The notes below the pieces were generated by a model. That model was not told the origin of the DNA and searched no databases. It saw nothing but the letters and a program-made list of their open reading frames with translations. Below, in pieces: positions 9,269 to 16,554 of a DNA stretch of 36,453 nt (positions are counted from its first letter, which is position 1; the number at the start of each line of letters is the position of its first letter). The stretch lies in NCBI GenBank assembly GCA_013791585.1, contig VMTK01000053.1, positions 1 through 36,453 of the forward strand, read 5' to 3'. A program made the translations under genes and the position numbers. Source of the stretch: Candidatus Falkowiibacteriota bacterium. Its GTDB lineage: Bacteria > Patescibacteriota > Patescibacteriia > Patescibacteriales > VMTK01.

Positions 9269-9279
9269 AAAATATTTTG

Positions 9280-9351
9280 TACCGCCACGGGGAATCGAAC
9301 CCCGGTTACATGGATGAGAACCATGCGTCCTAACCATTAGACGATGGCGGC
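9280..9351 (-). tRNA. tRNA-Glu (anticodon CUC)
   Basis: Folds as a full cloverleaf on the minus strand. Acceptor GCCGCCA pairs with TGGCGGT (one G-U); the D-arm has GTC/GAC stems; the anticodon stem CATGG/CCATG encloses TTCTCAT, giving anticodon CTC; the T-arm is CGGGG-TTCGATT-CCCCG. Discriminator A. The 3' CCA is not encoded. It lies downstream of fmt on the same strand and ends near the bidirectional terminator. Confidence 0.96.
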
Positions 9352-9362
9352 GTGTTCAATAA

Positions 9363-9452
9363 TTCTACCGACCTTTAGGTCGGGTTTTGGCGGCTTTAGC
9401 CGCATAAGAATGAGGATAAATCCTCAAGAACCCGAGCTAAAGCTCGGTAGAA
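9363..9452. repeat. Four-hairpin nested palindromic element
   Basis: An outer stem TTCTACC/GGTAGAA (9363-9369 with 9446-9452) encloses four short hairpins with TTTA or TAAA loops: CCGACC-TTTA-GGTCGG (9368-9383), GCGGC-TTTA-GCCGC (9390-9403), GAGGA-TAAA-TCCTC (9412-9425) and CCGAGC-TAAA-GCTCGG (9432-9447). The first and last are near mirror images with compensated base changes. It sits between the fmt stop and the tRNA-Glu 5' end, so it would be transcribed with both. Confidence 0.85.
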
Positions 9453-9472
9453 GAATGATGAAGCGTGTGTAT

Positions 9473-10438
9473 TTATTTCAAAATACTGCCCATAAAATCA
9501 TTGTGTCCGCGCAAAAATTCTTCCCCATTCATTGCTTTTTTCCCGGCTAACTGCAGTTTTTTTATTATTAAAGCGTCTGTGCCGCACTGTACGGCCAATT
9601 TATCGCCATACAAAAATAATTCCCCGATTTTATATTTATTTATCCTAATCGGTTCATGCTCCGCCTCTATAATTTTTAACATTAAACAATTTCCGACATC
9701 CGACATCCGACATCCGATTTCCGAAAAAGCGCTTGGCCATGGAGTCATTGCTCTTACAAATCGTTCAATTTCTTCTGCCGGCTTTGGCCAATTAATTTTG
9801 CCATCTTTCTTTTTTAATACGCCGACATAACTTGCTTTCTTTTCGTCTTGCGGCATCGGCTTAATCTCGCCATTAATGTATTTTTTCAAAATTTTGATTA
9901 ACAAACCAGCGCCGATTACTGACAGTTTATCATAAAGACTGCCGGCGTTATCTGTTTGTTGAATTTTAATTTTAGCTTGCGATAAAATAGGCCCGGTGTC
10001 AAGTCCGGCATCCATTTTTATGATAGTAATTCCTGTCTGCTTGTCTCCGCTCAAAATAGGCGCTTGTATTACAGCCGCGCCCCTGTATTTGGGAAGCAGG
10101 GAGCCGTGAACATTAATGCAGCCGTATTGGGGAATGCTTAAAATTTCCTTGGGAATTAATTGCGCGTAAGCGGCAACAACTATCAGATCAATATTAGAAA
10201 TTTGAAATTTGAAATTTGAAATTCGTTGGGGCTGAAAAACAGGAATCCGGTATTTTTCAGCTTCAACTTTCACCGGCGGGGGAGTTAAGATTTGTTTTCT
10301 GCCAACCGGCTTGTCCGGCTGCGTTATAACTCCTGCTACATCAAAATAATCATCTTTAACCAGCGCTTTAAGCGATGGAACAGCAAAGTCGGGAGTGCCG
10401 ATGAAGATGGTTTTAATTTTCTTATTTTTATAACTCAT
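9473..10438 (-). CDS. fmt: Methionyl-tRNA formyltransferase
   Basis: Formylates initiator Met-tRNA using 10-formyl-tetrahydrofolate. 321 aa, normal length. The N-terminal formyltransferase domain has IFIGTPDFAVPSLKAL, and catalytic Asn109, His111 and Asp147 in CINVHGSLLPKYRGAA and MDAGLDTG. The C-terminal OB-like tRNA-binding domain includes GKINWPKPAEEIERFVRAMTP. Two arrays of 7-nt tandem units lie in the reading frame: one encodes RISNFKFQISN at residues 72-82 and another the SEIGCRMSDVG region. Both are in surface-loop positions and keep the frame. def is upstream on the same strand, the usual def-fmt pairing, separated here by a hairpin. Confidence 0.96.
   Translation of the reverse strand: MSYKNKKIKTIFIGTPDFAVPSLKALVKDDYFDVAGVITQPDKPVGRKQILTPPPVKVEAEKYRIPVFQPQRISNFKFQISNIDLIVVAAYAQLIPKEILSIPQYGCINVHGSLLPKYRGAAVIQAPILSGDKQTGITIIKMDAGLDTGPILSQAKIKIQQTDNAGSLYDKLSVIGAGLLIKILKKYINGEIKPMPQDEKKASYVGVLKKKDGKINWPKPAEEIERFVRAMTPWPSAFSEIGCRMSDVGNCLMLKIIEAEHEPIRINKYKIGELFLYGDKLAVQCGTDALIIKKLQLAGKKAMNGEEFLRGHNDFMGSILK
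9693..9727. repeat. 7-nt tandem array inside fmt (CCGACAT units)
   Basis: Three exact CCGACAT units, then CCGATTT and CCGAAAA, five consecutive heptamers in all. They lie within the fmt coding region. Since seven is not a multiple of three, the encoded residues change from unit to unit. Confidence 0.85.
10197..10223. repeat. 7-nt tandem array inside fmt (GAAATTT units)
   Basis: Three full GAAATTT units followed by GAAATT. It encodes the SNFKFQISN stretch of Fmt on the minus strand. A closely related array of GAAATTG units is present in the glycosyltransferase gene at 21885-21919. Confidence 0.88.
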
Positions 10439-10504
10439 AACCTATAACTTATAACACGCGGTAAGATAAAAAATACGAGTTATAAGTTATGGGTTATAAG
10501 TTAT
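10435..10504. repeat. Intergenic hairpin of heptamer units between def and fmt
   Basis: The left arm carries TCATAAC, CTATAAC, TTATAAC; the right arm is a matching series of complements (GTTATAAG, GTTATGG). The arms reach into the fmt start codon region on one side and the def stop codon on the other, so the element fills the whole intergenic gap. Confidence 0.75.
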
Positions 10505-10977
10505 GTTAGCTTCTTTATGTCGCGTGCTTTATCTATAAACAACACCCCGTCCAAATGGTCTATTTCATGCTGTATCACCCGCGCCATTAAACCCTCGGCT
10601 TCAATTTTTATTTCTTTGCCTTTTTTGTCTAAATATTTACAAATAATTTTTTTATGCCGTTTAACTTTGCCGAAAACATCAGGCACGGACAAGCATCCTT
10701 CTTCTCCGCATTCTTTGGCCCATGATTTTTTAATTATTTTTGGATTTATCATACAGACAGCGCTATTTTCAGTTCTTACAACAACCAATCTAATATTTTT
10801 TCCTATTTGCGGAGCCGCCAGCCCCGCGCCGTCTTTTTCTTCCATTGTTTTTGCCATATCTGAACAAAGCCGCTGAAATTCTTTTGTTTTAATTTCATCG
10901 CGCCTTATTTGCGTTGATTTTTTGCGCAGGATTGGGTTATGATTTATTAGTATTGGGAGTATTTTTGCATTTGACAT
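10501..10977 (-). CDS. def: Peptide deformylase
   Basis: Removes the N-formyl group from nascent proteins using a bound metal ion. 158 aa. All three family motifs are present: GLAAPQIG (52-59), EGCLSVP (93-99, metal ligand Cys95) and QHEIDH (136-141, two His ligands and catalytic Glu138). It precedes fmt on the same strand and so likely shares its transcript. The extreme N-terminus MSNAKILPILINHNPILRK is typical. Its start codon abuts a possible divergent promoter for the membrane protein gene. Confidence 0.97.
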   Translation of the reverse strand: MSNAKILPILINHNPILRKKSTQIRRDEIKTKEFQRLCSDMAKTMEEKDGAGLAAPQIGKNIRLVVVRTENSAVCMINPKIIKKSWAKECGEEGCLSVPDVFGKVKRHKKIICKYLDKKGKEIKIEAEGLMARVIQHEIDHLDGVLFIDKARDIKKLT

Positions 10978-10999
10978 AAATTTAAAGTTATGCTACTTT
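10971..10999 (+). promoter_or_regulatory. Possible promoter for the 11095 membrane protein gene
   Basis: A perfect TTGACA at 10971-10976 is followed after 17 bp by TACTTT, a weak -10 match (three of six). It overlaps the def start on the opposite strand. Position and spacing are right, but the poor -10 box keeps confidence low. Confidence 0.3.
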
Positions 11000-11094
11000 T
11001 ACATATTAGCTCATTTAAAAAAGAATTTCAAGTCTAAATGGCAACGAATGTCTAAATATAATGATTAATCTTATTTTAGGAAAGGAGAAAGAAA

Positions 11095-12222
11095 ATGATA
11101 AAATTATTTGTAGGCGATGAAAAAGGCGAAGTGCAGGATGCAACAGTTCCCGTAAGATGGTGCGTAGACAAAGAAACAATAGAAATATTAAAGGAAGAAA
11201 AGGTAAAAAAACCATACATTCTATTGGTAACAGCGTCCAGAGATAAAGAAATGACGCGACAATTAGCACCGCTGGATAGATTAATAGAATATATACCTTT
11301 TCAAAGGCCTGGAGAAAATACAATATTTGCCACAATAGTATGGGATCGAGATGAAGGATATTTTGGTTTGTGGAAAAAATATCTCATGAGAGAAAACGGA
11401 AGATATAAATCTGATGTTTATCATTATGGTGGGAAATTCCTAATGGGATTTGGTGAAAAAAAAGAATTCGCCGAAACTAAAGTTATAGTTCCTAAAGAAT
11501 TATTCGCCAAAGAATACCCGGCATGGGAAAGAAAGTGGGTTGAATTTATGTTTTCAACTGCGTCAAAAAATCAATGCCAGTATCGCAAAAGAAGGATTGT
11601 GGCATATTTAATTCAGCCATTTTTACTGCTTTGCAAATTCATTGTTAATTGTATTATAACAATCTTTCTTTTGTTATGCGGAATACGCGATATTAATTTT
11701 AAGCCGTTATCCCATCTTATAGAAGAAGAAACTTCAAAAATTTGGCAAAACACGGCATACGGCCGACAAGATAAAAAGTTTAACAGGTATAGAGAAGAAT
11801 TTGAAAGCGTATTTGTATATCAAAGAAATGGCAAAAAAAGACCCAGTTTCTTTTTACCGCTTGCTCCAATTTGCCCGACAGTGTTGTTTATAGCTTTTTA
11901 TTTTATTAATTTAAAGTGGCATATTTTCCCAAATTTTTCTTCTATCGTAGGAATGGTTATATTGCTCACTTGTGTATTATCGTTATCATGTCTTGTGGCA
12001 ACAATGTTATTATGCATCTACAATCTTATAGAAAAGATTGTAGATGAAATTTTTCCTGAAAAGTCATTTGAAGAAAAACTGCATGGATATGACAATGACC
12101 AAATTCTAATATGCAATGGCGATTTTTCAACTAACATAAAATCACTTCCGCGAGAAAAACAAACCATATACTTGAAATTCATGGACTTTAAAAGGCAAGT
12201 GTGCAAACCTTTGCCAAGATAG
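11095..12222 (+). CDS. Membrane protein of unknown function
   Basis: 375 aa, not recognised. A soluble N-terminal part (about 1-165: VKKPYILLVTASRD, IATIVWDRDEGYFG-like segments) precedes one or two hydrophobic helices at about 168-195 (IVAYLIQPFLLLCKFIVNCI, then IFLLLC). A charged loop (about 200-250) follows, then two more membrane segments at about 253-275 and 285-312, and a soluble tail. The ATG is preceded at 7-nt spacing by AGGAAAGGAG, one of the strongest Shine-Dalgarno sequences in the window. It ends in a hairpin terminator, so it is probably a single-gene transcript. No signal peptide or catalytic motif is evident. Confidence 0.72.
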   Translation: MIKLFVGDEKGEVQDATVPVRWCVDKETIEILKEEKVKKPYILLVTASRDKEMTRQLAPLDRLIEYIPFQRPGENTIFATIVWDRDEGYFGLWKKYLMRENGRYKSDVYHYGGKFLMGFGEKKEFAETKVIVPKELFAKEYPAWERKWVEFMFSTASKNQCQYRKRRIVAYLIQPFLLLCKFIVNCIITIFLLLCGIRDINFKPLSHLIEEETSKIWQNTAYGRQDKKFNRYREEFESVFVYQRNGKKRPSFFLPLAPICPTVLFIAFYFINLKWHIFPNFSSIVGMVILLTCVLSLSCLVATMLLCIYNLIEKIVDEIFPEKSFEEKLHGYDNDQILICNGDFSTNIKSLPREKQTIYLKFMDFKRQVCKPLPR

Positions 12223-12241
12223 TCTTTACTTAAATTTAAAA

Positions 12242-12275
12242 AAGGGAGCCATGTAAAATATGCGCTCCCTTATTT
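12242..12275 (+). terminator. Terminator after the membrane protein gene
   Basis: AAGGGAGC (12242-12249) pairs with GCTCCCTT (12264-12271), followed by a T-rich stretch. It lies 20 nt after the stop at 12222. Confidence 0.7.
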
Positions 12276-12289
12276 TATTAAAAATAATT

Positions 12290-12298
12290 TGCTATAAT
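12290..12298 (+). promoter_or_regulatory. Extended -10 promoter, near-leaderless
   Basis: TGCTATAAT gives an extended -10 element (TG at 12290-12291, TATAAT at 12293-12298). Transcription starting about 7 nt downstream would leave only 1-3 nt before the ATG at 12308. No clear -35 box and no Shine-Dalgarno sequence. Confidence 0.6.
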
Positions 12299-12307
12299 TA
12301 AGATACT

Positions 12308-12586
12308 ATGGCAATAAACAAAGAATTTGAAAAAATCGGGAATTTATTCAATAAAAAAACAGCGGCAAAACCGCCTGCTTACCAGTGGCAAGATCTGGCT
12401 TTAAGAATAATAAATGAATTAGCAATACCGAATTTTAAAAGAAGCTCTGTGTTCAAAATTTGCAAAGAAAAACCGAAAAATTTCATTGAAAGCTGCCTTA
12501 ACGACACCAAAGAACTTTGCAAAACAGGGGATAAGTGGAAGTATTTTTTTAAGATAGTCGGTCAAGGCACTCAAATCTACAAATAA
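12308..12586 (+). CDS. Small conserved-looking protein of unknown function
   Basis: 92 aa, soluble, basic, with two Cys separated by about 24 residues in the core (FKICKEKP, SCLNDTKELC). The central block KPPAYQWQDLALRIINEL looks like a compact helical domain; no known family is recognised with certainty. The last residues (GQGTQIYK) and the stop codon are supplied by the left arm of a 90-bp palindrome at 12567-12656, so the original C-terminus may have been different. It probably starts from a near-leaderless message (TATAAT nine nt upstream). Confidence 0.72.
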   Translation: MAINKEFEKIGNLFNKKTAAKPPAYQWQDLALRIINELAIPNFKRSSVFKICKEKPKNFIESCLNDTKELCKTGDKWKYFFKIVGQGTQIYK

Positions 12587-12656
12587 TATTCAAATCTACA
12601 AATCTTTTCTATTAAGATTATTTGTAGATTTGCATTGCATTCGTAGATTTGAGTGC
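12567..12656. repeat. 90-bp palindrome shared by two convergent gene ends
   Basis: GCACTCAAATCTAC at the left pairs with GTAGATTTGAGTGC at the right. Internal repeats of AAATCTACAAAT and its complement fill the arms. It covers the last codons and stop of the 92-aa gene and abuts the stop codon of the convergent Memo-like gene. Confidence 0.85.
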
Positions 12657-13445
12657 TTACATTTCAAACTGCATAACCAAATACCCAACCCCGAAAGGCC
12701 CTTCGTAAGACAAGAGCTTGGGCTTGCAATTAATTCCGTCTAAAATCCCAAGTAGAATAACAATTGATTTAAGCCCGCATTCTCCTGCCTCATAAATTAA
12801 ATCATGCTTCATGCCTATTATGTTTTTAACGTCTTTTTTCTTGAGATATTCAATTAATTTCTTATCAAATTTTTTGCCTCTTGGCGAGTAGCCGGCCGGC
12901 GCGTCTTTTGTCAGCCGATGCGACAAATCGCCGGAAGCGATAATGGCTACTCTTTCATGGCTGACCAAAAATTCTCTCTTTAACAGCTGGCCGAATTTAA
13001 AATGCGCGCGCAAATCCAGCCCGGAATAATACAAAGGGATTATTTTAATCTTAGGCAGATTTTGCGCTAAAAGATAAAGCGGCACCAAGCTGCCATGGTC
13101 CAGCAACGTCTCGCTCATTAACTGCACAGGGGCTTTTGTTTCCATGCTTTCACGTATTTTGTAAGCCAGCCCGATATTCCCCGCAAAATTAATCTTTGTG
13201 GCGAAATCGCCAAAATCTTCAAAATTGCCTTCAAATTCAGGGCTAAGATTCATGGTAAACGAATCTCTTTGAATACTGCCGTGGGGAGAAATAATAAAAA
13301 TAGTATCCGGCTGGCAAACGTACAAGTCCTCTTTTAATTTTTTAAACGCTTCCAACGTGGATTTCAGCCGCTCTAAATTTTCCTTGCCTATCGCGGGAAT
13401 AAGTATTGGCGGGTGAGGGGTTATGGCGCTAAAGACTATAGGCAT
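12657..13445 (-). CDS. amrB: AmmeMemoRadiSam system protein B / Memo-like, LigB-type extradiol dioxygenase fold
   Basis: 262 aa. It has the class III extradiol dioxygenase/Memo layout, with metal-ligand-type histidines in FSAITPHPPILIPAIG, FIISPHGSIQRDS and IIASGDLSHR, plus LLDHGSLVPLYLL and a C-terminal YEGPFGVGYLV. Proteins of this type occur with an AMMECR1 protein and a radical SAM enzyme in the AmmeMemoRadiSam set. An AmrS-like radical SAM gene lies two genes upstream on the same strand; no AMMECR1 gene is in the window. The LigB fold also includes true ring-cleaving dioxygenases, so the partner gene is the main argument for the Memo assignment. The biochemical role is not established from sequence. 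Confidence 0.8.
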   Translation of the reverse strand: MPIVFSAITPHPPILIPAIGKENLERLKSTLEAFKKLKEDLYVCQPDTIFIISPHGSIQRDSFTMNLSPEFEGNFEDFGDFATKINFAGNIGLAYKIRESMETKAPVQLMSETLLDHGSLVPLYLLAQNLPKIKIIPLYYSGLDLRAHFKFGQLLKREFLVSHERVAIIASGDLSHRLTKDAPAGYSPRGKKFDKKLIEYLKKKDVKNIIGMKHDLIYEAGECGLKSIVILLGILDGINCKPKLLSYEGPFGVGYLVMQFEM

Positions 13446-13510
13446 ATTTTTGTGGATTACGTAAGATTTACAAGAAACCTAAATCTTATTTTGGAATTTT
13501 TTATTATTTT

Positions 13511-13595
13511 CCAAAGTTTATTGTTATATTGCTATATGGTTATATTGCTAATATAAAATTCAACCATATAGCAATATAACAATATAACAATTTGG
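13511..13595. repeat. Intergenic hairpin of 8-nt units
   Basis: Left arm CCAAA...TTGTTATATTGCTATATGGTT pairs with AACCATATAGCAATATAAC...TTTGG. The right arm contains tandem CAATATAA units. It lies in the 187-bp gap between the secreted protein gene and the Memo-like gene. Apart from this the gap shows nothing recognisable. Confidence 0.8.
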
Positions 13596-13632
13596 ATATT
13601 TTGATTTAACAGAAATTTTATCTTATTATCAA

Positions 13633-15090
13633 CTAATTAGCTTCATCTATTGTCTCGCCTTGATCATATAAATACAACACCTTGGAAGAAACAGTGATTA
13701 TATTTTCCCATTTATATCCCAAGCTTTCAAAAACTTTTCCGGAAATAACCGGCCTTTTCTTGTTGTTGGCGATTATGTAGACTGCCGGGGAATTCGGCGA
13801 CTTGACCAATTCTCCGTCTTCAAAAACAACCGGATTAATAGTGCCGTATCCGGCCAATTCTTCAGGCGGGACCGGAATTATTTTTTTATTTTTAAATTTA
13901 GTTTTCAAAAATACCGCGTCCCAAATAGGAGCTTTTTCGCCTTCACTCACCCAATAAACGCCGCCTGTGGTATTGTCCTGAAGCAAAGCTCCTGTAGGAT
14001 AAGTGGAAGTCGCGGTAATAGGCAGCCCTTCTTCGTAGCCGTTAATATCTTCCCAGCTTGCGCCTACAACCTCTTCCGGGTTAATGCCGATTTTGCGGAA
14101 AGCTTCGCCGTCAGCAAAACCGCGCCGCTTATCGTCAACCAGCAAAAAAATCGTTCCGCGCGGCGAGCGCACTACGGAATATTGCGGGAATTTGATGGCC
14201 GTTCCTTTTTCATAAGAATCAAGGTCCGCTTTCTTGACAGTAATTATTTTATTTTCATTAAATCTGGAAGTGAGAGCTCCTCTTGTCAGAAAAGGGCGCT
14301 TTTTATTGTCTTGTATCAGCCAAACGCCAGCTTCTCCTTCTGCCTGAAGCAGAGATCCGTCAGGATAAAGCCGGGTAAAATATCTCTGCCAAATATTAAA
14401 AAAATTGTAATTTCCGTTATAAACATGCGGGGTGTAATTATACAAAGCGGCCGTGGCGCTGTTCACCGGCGTTACAACTGTTGTTTCATTCTGAGTGGTT
14501 GAATAAGGATTGGTAAATGTGTATATTTCTCCGGCTTTATATGTGTAATAATGGGGATTAGACATATAATCAAAAAATTGCAGAGCGGCTGAATTAACTT
14601 GCTTGCCGAATCCTTGCCAGCGCGAATTGCATCCTCCGCCGTCAGGGCAGCCATAGCCGGTTGCCCAGTCAAGCTGGCTCTGTTTAGGAGATTTTTCTTC
14701 AATCAAACTTTGCTCTTTTTGCAGCAGGACCAAAAGAAATTGAGGATTAATGGCTATTGGCGCGCATTTTTGTTTCTTTTCCGCAAGCGTGAAATCATCG
14801 CTTGAATCTATGCCGTCGCAGTCATAATTGTTAACCGCGGCGTCATAAATTATTTCAGCCGCGGATTTTATAATTCCGTCCGCGTTAGGGCAGGAATAAT
14901 TCGCCAAGTAGCCCCCCTTGTTTTTTAAAAATTCTTTAATGGATTCCAAGCTCATTGAGCCGGAATTTAAAATTTCCGCGTCGCTTATAATATAATTAGG
15001 GTCAAAAACGCTTGCTGAAGCGCTTTGCGCCGCGAAACACAAAACACAAAACAGAAAACAGAAAAATAATATTATTTTAAATTTAGTCAT
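13633..15090 (-). CDS. Secreted lysozyme-like protein with C-terminal KRP-type repeats
   Basis: 485 aa with a signal peptide: basic MTKFK, a hydrophobic stretch and an ASASA-type cleavage region near 25. Residues about 30-245 look like a glucosaminidase/lysozyme-like domain (INPQFLLVLLQKEQSLIEE, DWATGYGCPDGGGC, NIWQRYFTRLYP). The Glu in LLQKEQSL is a candidate catalytic acid, an inference. From about 250 on there are four diverged repeats recognisable by NKKRPFLTRGALTSRF, DKRRGFADGEAFRKIG, GEKAPIWDAVFLKTKF and NKKRPVISGKVFESLG, each about 50-60 residues apart; such repeats may bind the cell envelope. Cys residues in the N-domain suggest disulfides. It lies between amrS-like and amrB-like genes on the same strand. 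Confidence 0.75.
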   Translation of the reverse strand: MTKFKIILFFCFLFCVLCFAAQSASASVFDPNYIISDAEILNSGSMSLESIKEFLKNKGGYLANYSCPNADGIIKSAAEIIYDAAVNNYDCDGIDSSDDFTLAEKKQKCAPIAINPQFLLVLLQKEQSLIEEKSPKQSQLDWATGYGCPDGGGCNSRWQGFGKQVNSAALQFFDYMSNPHYYTYKAGEIYTFTNPYSTTQNETTVVTPVNSATAALYNYTPHVYNGNYNFFNIWQRYFTRLYPDGSLLQAEGEAGVWLIQDNKKRPFLTRGALTSRFNENKIITVKKADLDSYEKGTAIKFPQYSVVRSPRGTIFLLVDDKRRGFADGEAFRKIGINPEEVVGASWEDINGYEEGLPITATSTYPTGALLQDNTTGGVYWVSEGEKAPIWDAVFLKTKFKNKKIIPVPPEELAGYGTINPVVFEDGELVKSPNSPAVYIIANNKKRPVISGKVFESLGYKWENIITVSSKVLYLYDQGETIDEAN

Positions 15091-15099
15091 AAAAAATTA

Positions 15100-15169
15100 A
15101 TTGCTACATTGTTAAATTGTTAAATTGCTAAAATTAAAACAATTTAGCAATGTAACAATGTAACAATTT
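15100..15169. repeat. Intergenic hairpin of 8-nt units
   Basis: The left arm is ATTGTTAA, ATTGTTAA, ATTGCTAA in tandem. The right arm is TAGCAATGTAACAATGTAAC. It lies just upstream of the secreted protein start and downstream of the radical SAM gene, on the same transcript. Confidence 0.8.
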
Positions 15170-15217
15170 TGAAACATACTTTATATTATAATATAAACAT
15201 CAAAATTAAACAAATAA

Positions 15218-16234
15218 TTATAATATTATACCAAGATCCTTATCGCAAGCAGCGCATCTGCCTTTGCTGTCCAGCCGCTCAATGTGGTAGCCCAAGCGGC
15301 GGACTGCCAGCTCCCCGCAGGCCGGGCAGTAGGTGTTTTCTTTCTGGTCTCCGGGAATATTGCCTACATAAACATATTTCAGCCCGGCTTCTTTGCCTAT
15401 CTCGTACGCTTGATAAATCAAGCCGTCGCTAGTGTCAGGCAAATGTTTTAATTTCCAAGAAATATTAGCTGAAAATTTGGACAAATGCCACGGAATATCA
15501 AAATCCAGCTCAAGCGCGATAAATTCAGCGGCTCGCTTCAGCATTTCAAGCTTGTCGGAAAGAGTTGGAATGATTAATGTCGTAATTTCCAGATGTATGT
15601 CGGCTTTTTTTATTTGCTTGATGTTATTCAAAACCGGCTGAATTCTGGCGCCGCAATTATCTTTGTAAAAATCATCATCCATTGATTTTAGATCAATATT
15701 AATAGCGTCAAGGTAGGGGATTATGGCATCCAAGCATTCATTGGACATAAAGCCGTTTGAAACCCAGATATTTTTCAGCCCTTTTTGTTTTGCCAATTTC
15801 ATGATATCCAGCGCGTATTCAGTAAAAATTGTCGGCTCAATATAAGTATAAGAAATGGATTCGCATTCATTTTCAATCGCTTCTTTAACGATTCTTTCCG
15901 GATCAAAAAATTCCATGCTTTTAACTTTATTTTCTATATCCCGAGCTTGGCTGATGTCCCAATTCTGGCAATTGGCGCAGAAAAAATTGCAGCCCAGCGC
16001 GCCCAAGGAATAAGTAAAACTGCCGGGCATAAAGTGAAACAGCGGCTTTTTTTCAACCGGATCAATATTTAAAGCAATCGGATAACCGTAGATCAGTGAA
16101 TACAGCTTGCCGTTGACATTTTTCCTTGTCCTGCATTTCCCAACTTGCCCGTTTGAAATAGCGCAAAAACGATTGCACAATCGACACTGGACAGTATTTT
16201 GATTTAATTGTTTGTAGAATCTTGCTGGATGCAT
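15218..16234 (-). CDS. amrS: AmmeMemoRadiSam system radical SAM enzyme (AmrS-like)
   Basis: 338 aa. The radical SAM [4Fe-4S] motif is CNFFCANC (Cys82, Cys86, Cys89) in the context GALGCNFFCANCQNWDIS, with downstream ESISYTYIEPTIF, WVSNGF and DAINIDLKSMDDDFY, as in pyruvate formate-lyase activase-like enzymes. An N-terminal four-Cys cluster (CRLCNRFC with a later GKCR) and a C-terminal pair of CxxC motifs (CPACGEL, CAACDKD) are typical of this subgroup and may bind extra metal. It makes a carbon radical from SAM; its substrate in this system is not known from sequence. Predicted to be co-transcribed with the secreted protein and the Memo-like protein downstream. Confidence 0.9.
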   Translation of the reverse strand: MHPARFYKQLNQNTVQCRLCNRFCAISNGQVGKCRTRKNVNGKLYSLIYGYPIALNIDPVEKKPLFHFMPGSFTYSLGALGCNFFCANCQNWDISQARDIENKVKSMEFFDPERIVKEAIENECESISYTYIEPTIFTEYALDIMKLAKQKGLKNIWVSNGFMSNECLDAIIPYLDAINIDLKSMDDDFYKDNCGARIQPVLNNIKQIKKADIHLEITTLIIPTLSDKLEMLKRAAEFIALELDFDIPWHLSKFSANISWKLKHLPDTSDGLIYQAYEIGKEAGLKYVYVGNIPGDQKENTYCPACGELAVRRLGYHIERLDSKGRCAACDKDLGIIL

Positions 16235-16371
16235 ATTGATATGATGCTAATCCGCTAATCGCGAATTTTCAAATTAAAAATACAAGAATATGAAAATATA
16301 AAAATAAATTTAAAGAATTGCTTCGATTATTCTTGTATTCTGGTATTTTCATATTTTCATTATTATTAGCA

Positions 16372-16489
16372 ATTCGCGGATTTGCATTTACCCCGCACCT
16401 TTTGGACAGTTTTGTATTATTTCTTTTGTGATAATATTTTGATTTATTATCTGCCCAAAAGGTGCGGGGTTTATTCGCAGATTAGCATT
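16372..16489. repeat. ACCCCGCACC palindromic element, copy A, with flanking direct repeats
   Basis: The palindrome 16390-16470 has perfect 16-bp arms (ACCCCGCACCTTTTGG and complement) around a 49-nt AT-rich loop. It is flanked by a 17-bp direct repeat with two mismatches: ATTCGCGGATTTGCATT at 16372-16388 and ATTCGCAGATTAGCATT at 16473-16489. The outer 13 bp of each arm are identical to copy B at 24670-24754. Confidence 0.88.
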
Positions 16490-16519
16490 ATAGCTTTTAT
16501 ATCATTTTAACAAAAATCA

Positions 16520-16548
16520 TTGAAAAAAGCAAAATTATAAAGTATAAT
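16520..16548 (+). promoter_or_regulatory. Strong sigma-70-type promoter giving a leaderless message
   Basis: TTGAAA (16520-16525), 17-bp spacer, TATAAT (16543-16548). The ATG at 16555 lies at the expected start of transcription, so translation probably begins on a leaderless mRNA; no Shine-Dalgarno sequence is present. Confidence 0.8.
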
Positions 16549-16554
16549 CAAAAT

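Larger units (their letters stand above)
16235..16554. other. Divergent intergenic region filled with nested palindromes and a promoter
   Basis: 320 bp between the divergent radical SAM and WecG-Nudix genes; no ORF is credible. From 16243 to 16388, ATGCTAATCCGC and GCGAATT words recur in inverted form (AATTCGCGGATTTGCAT) around an inner inverted pair based on AATACAAGAAT and ATGAAAATA. The 81-bp ACCCCGCACC palindrome follows at 16390-16470, then a direct copy of the ATTCGC..GATT.GCATT word. A strong promoter for the rightward gene ends the region. No clear promoter for the leftward gene was found. Confidence 0.75.

Noticed and set aside
8798-9337. 179-aa minus-strand ORF spanning the tRNA-Glu region and the end of pyrG
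   Set aside because: Its N-terminus is the translated tRNA-Glu gene and the rest is antisense to pyrG, which is certain.
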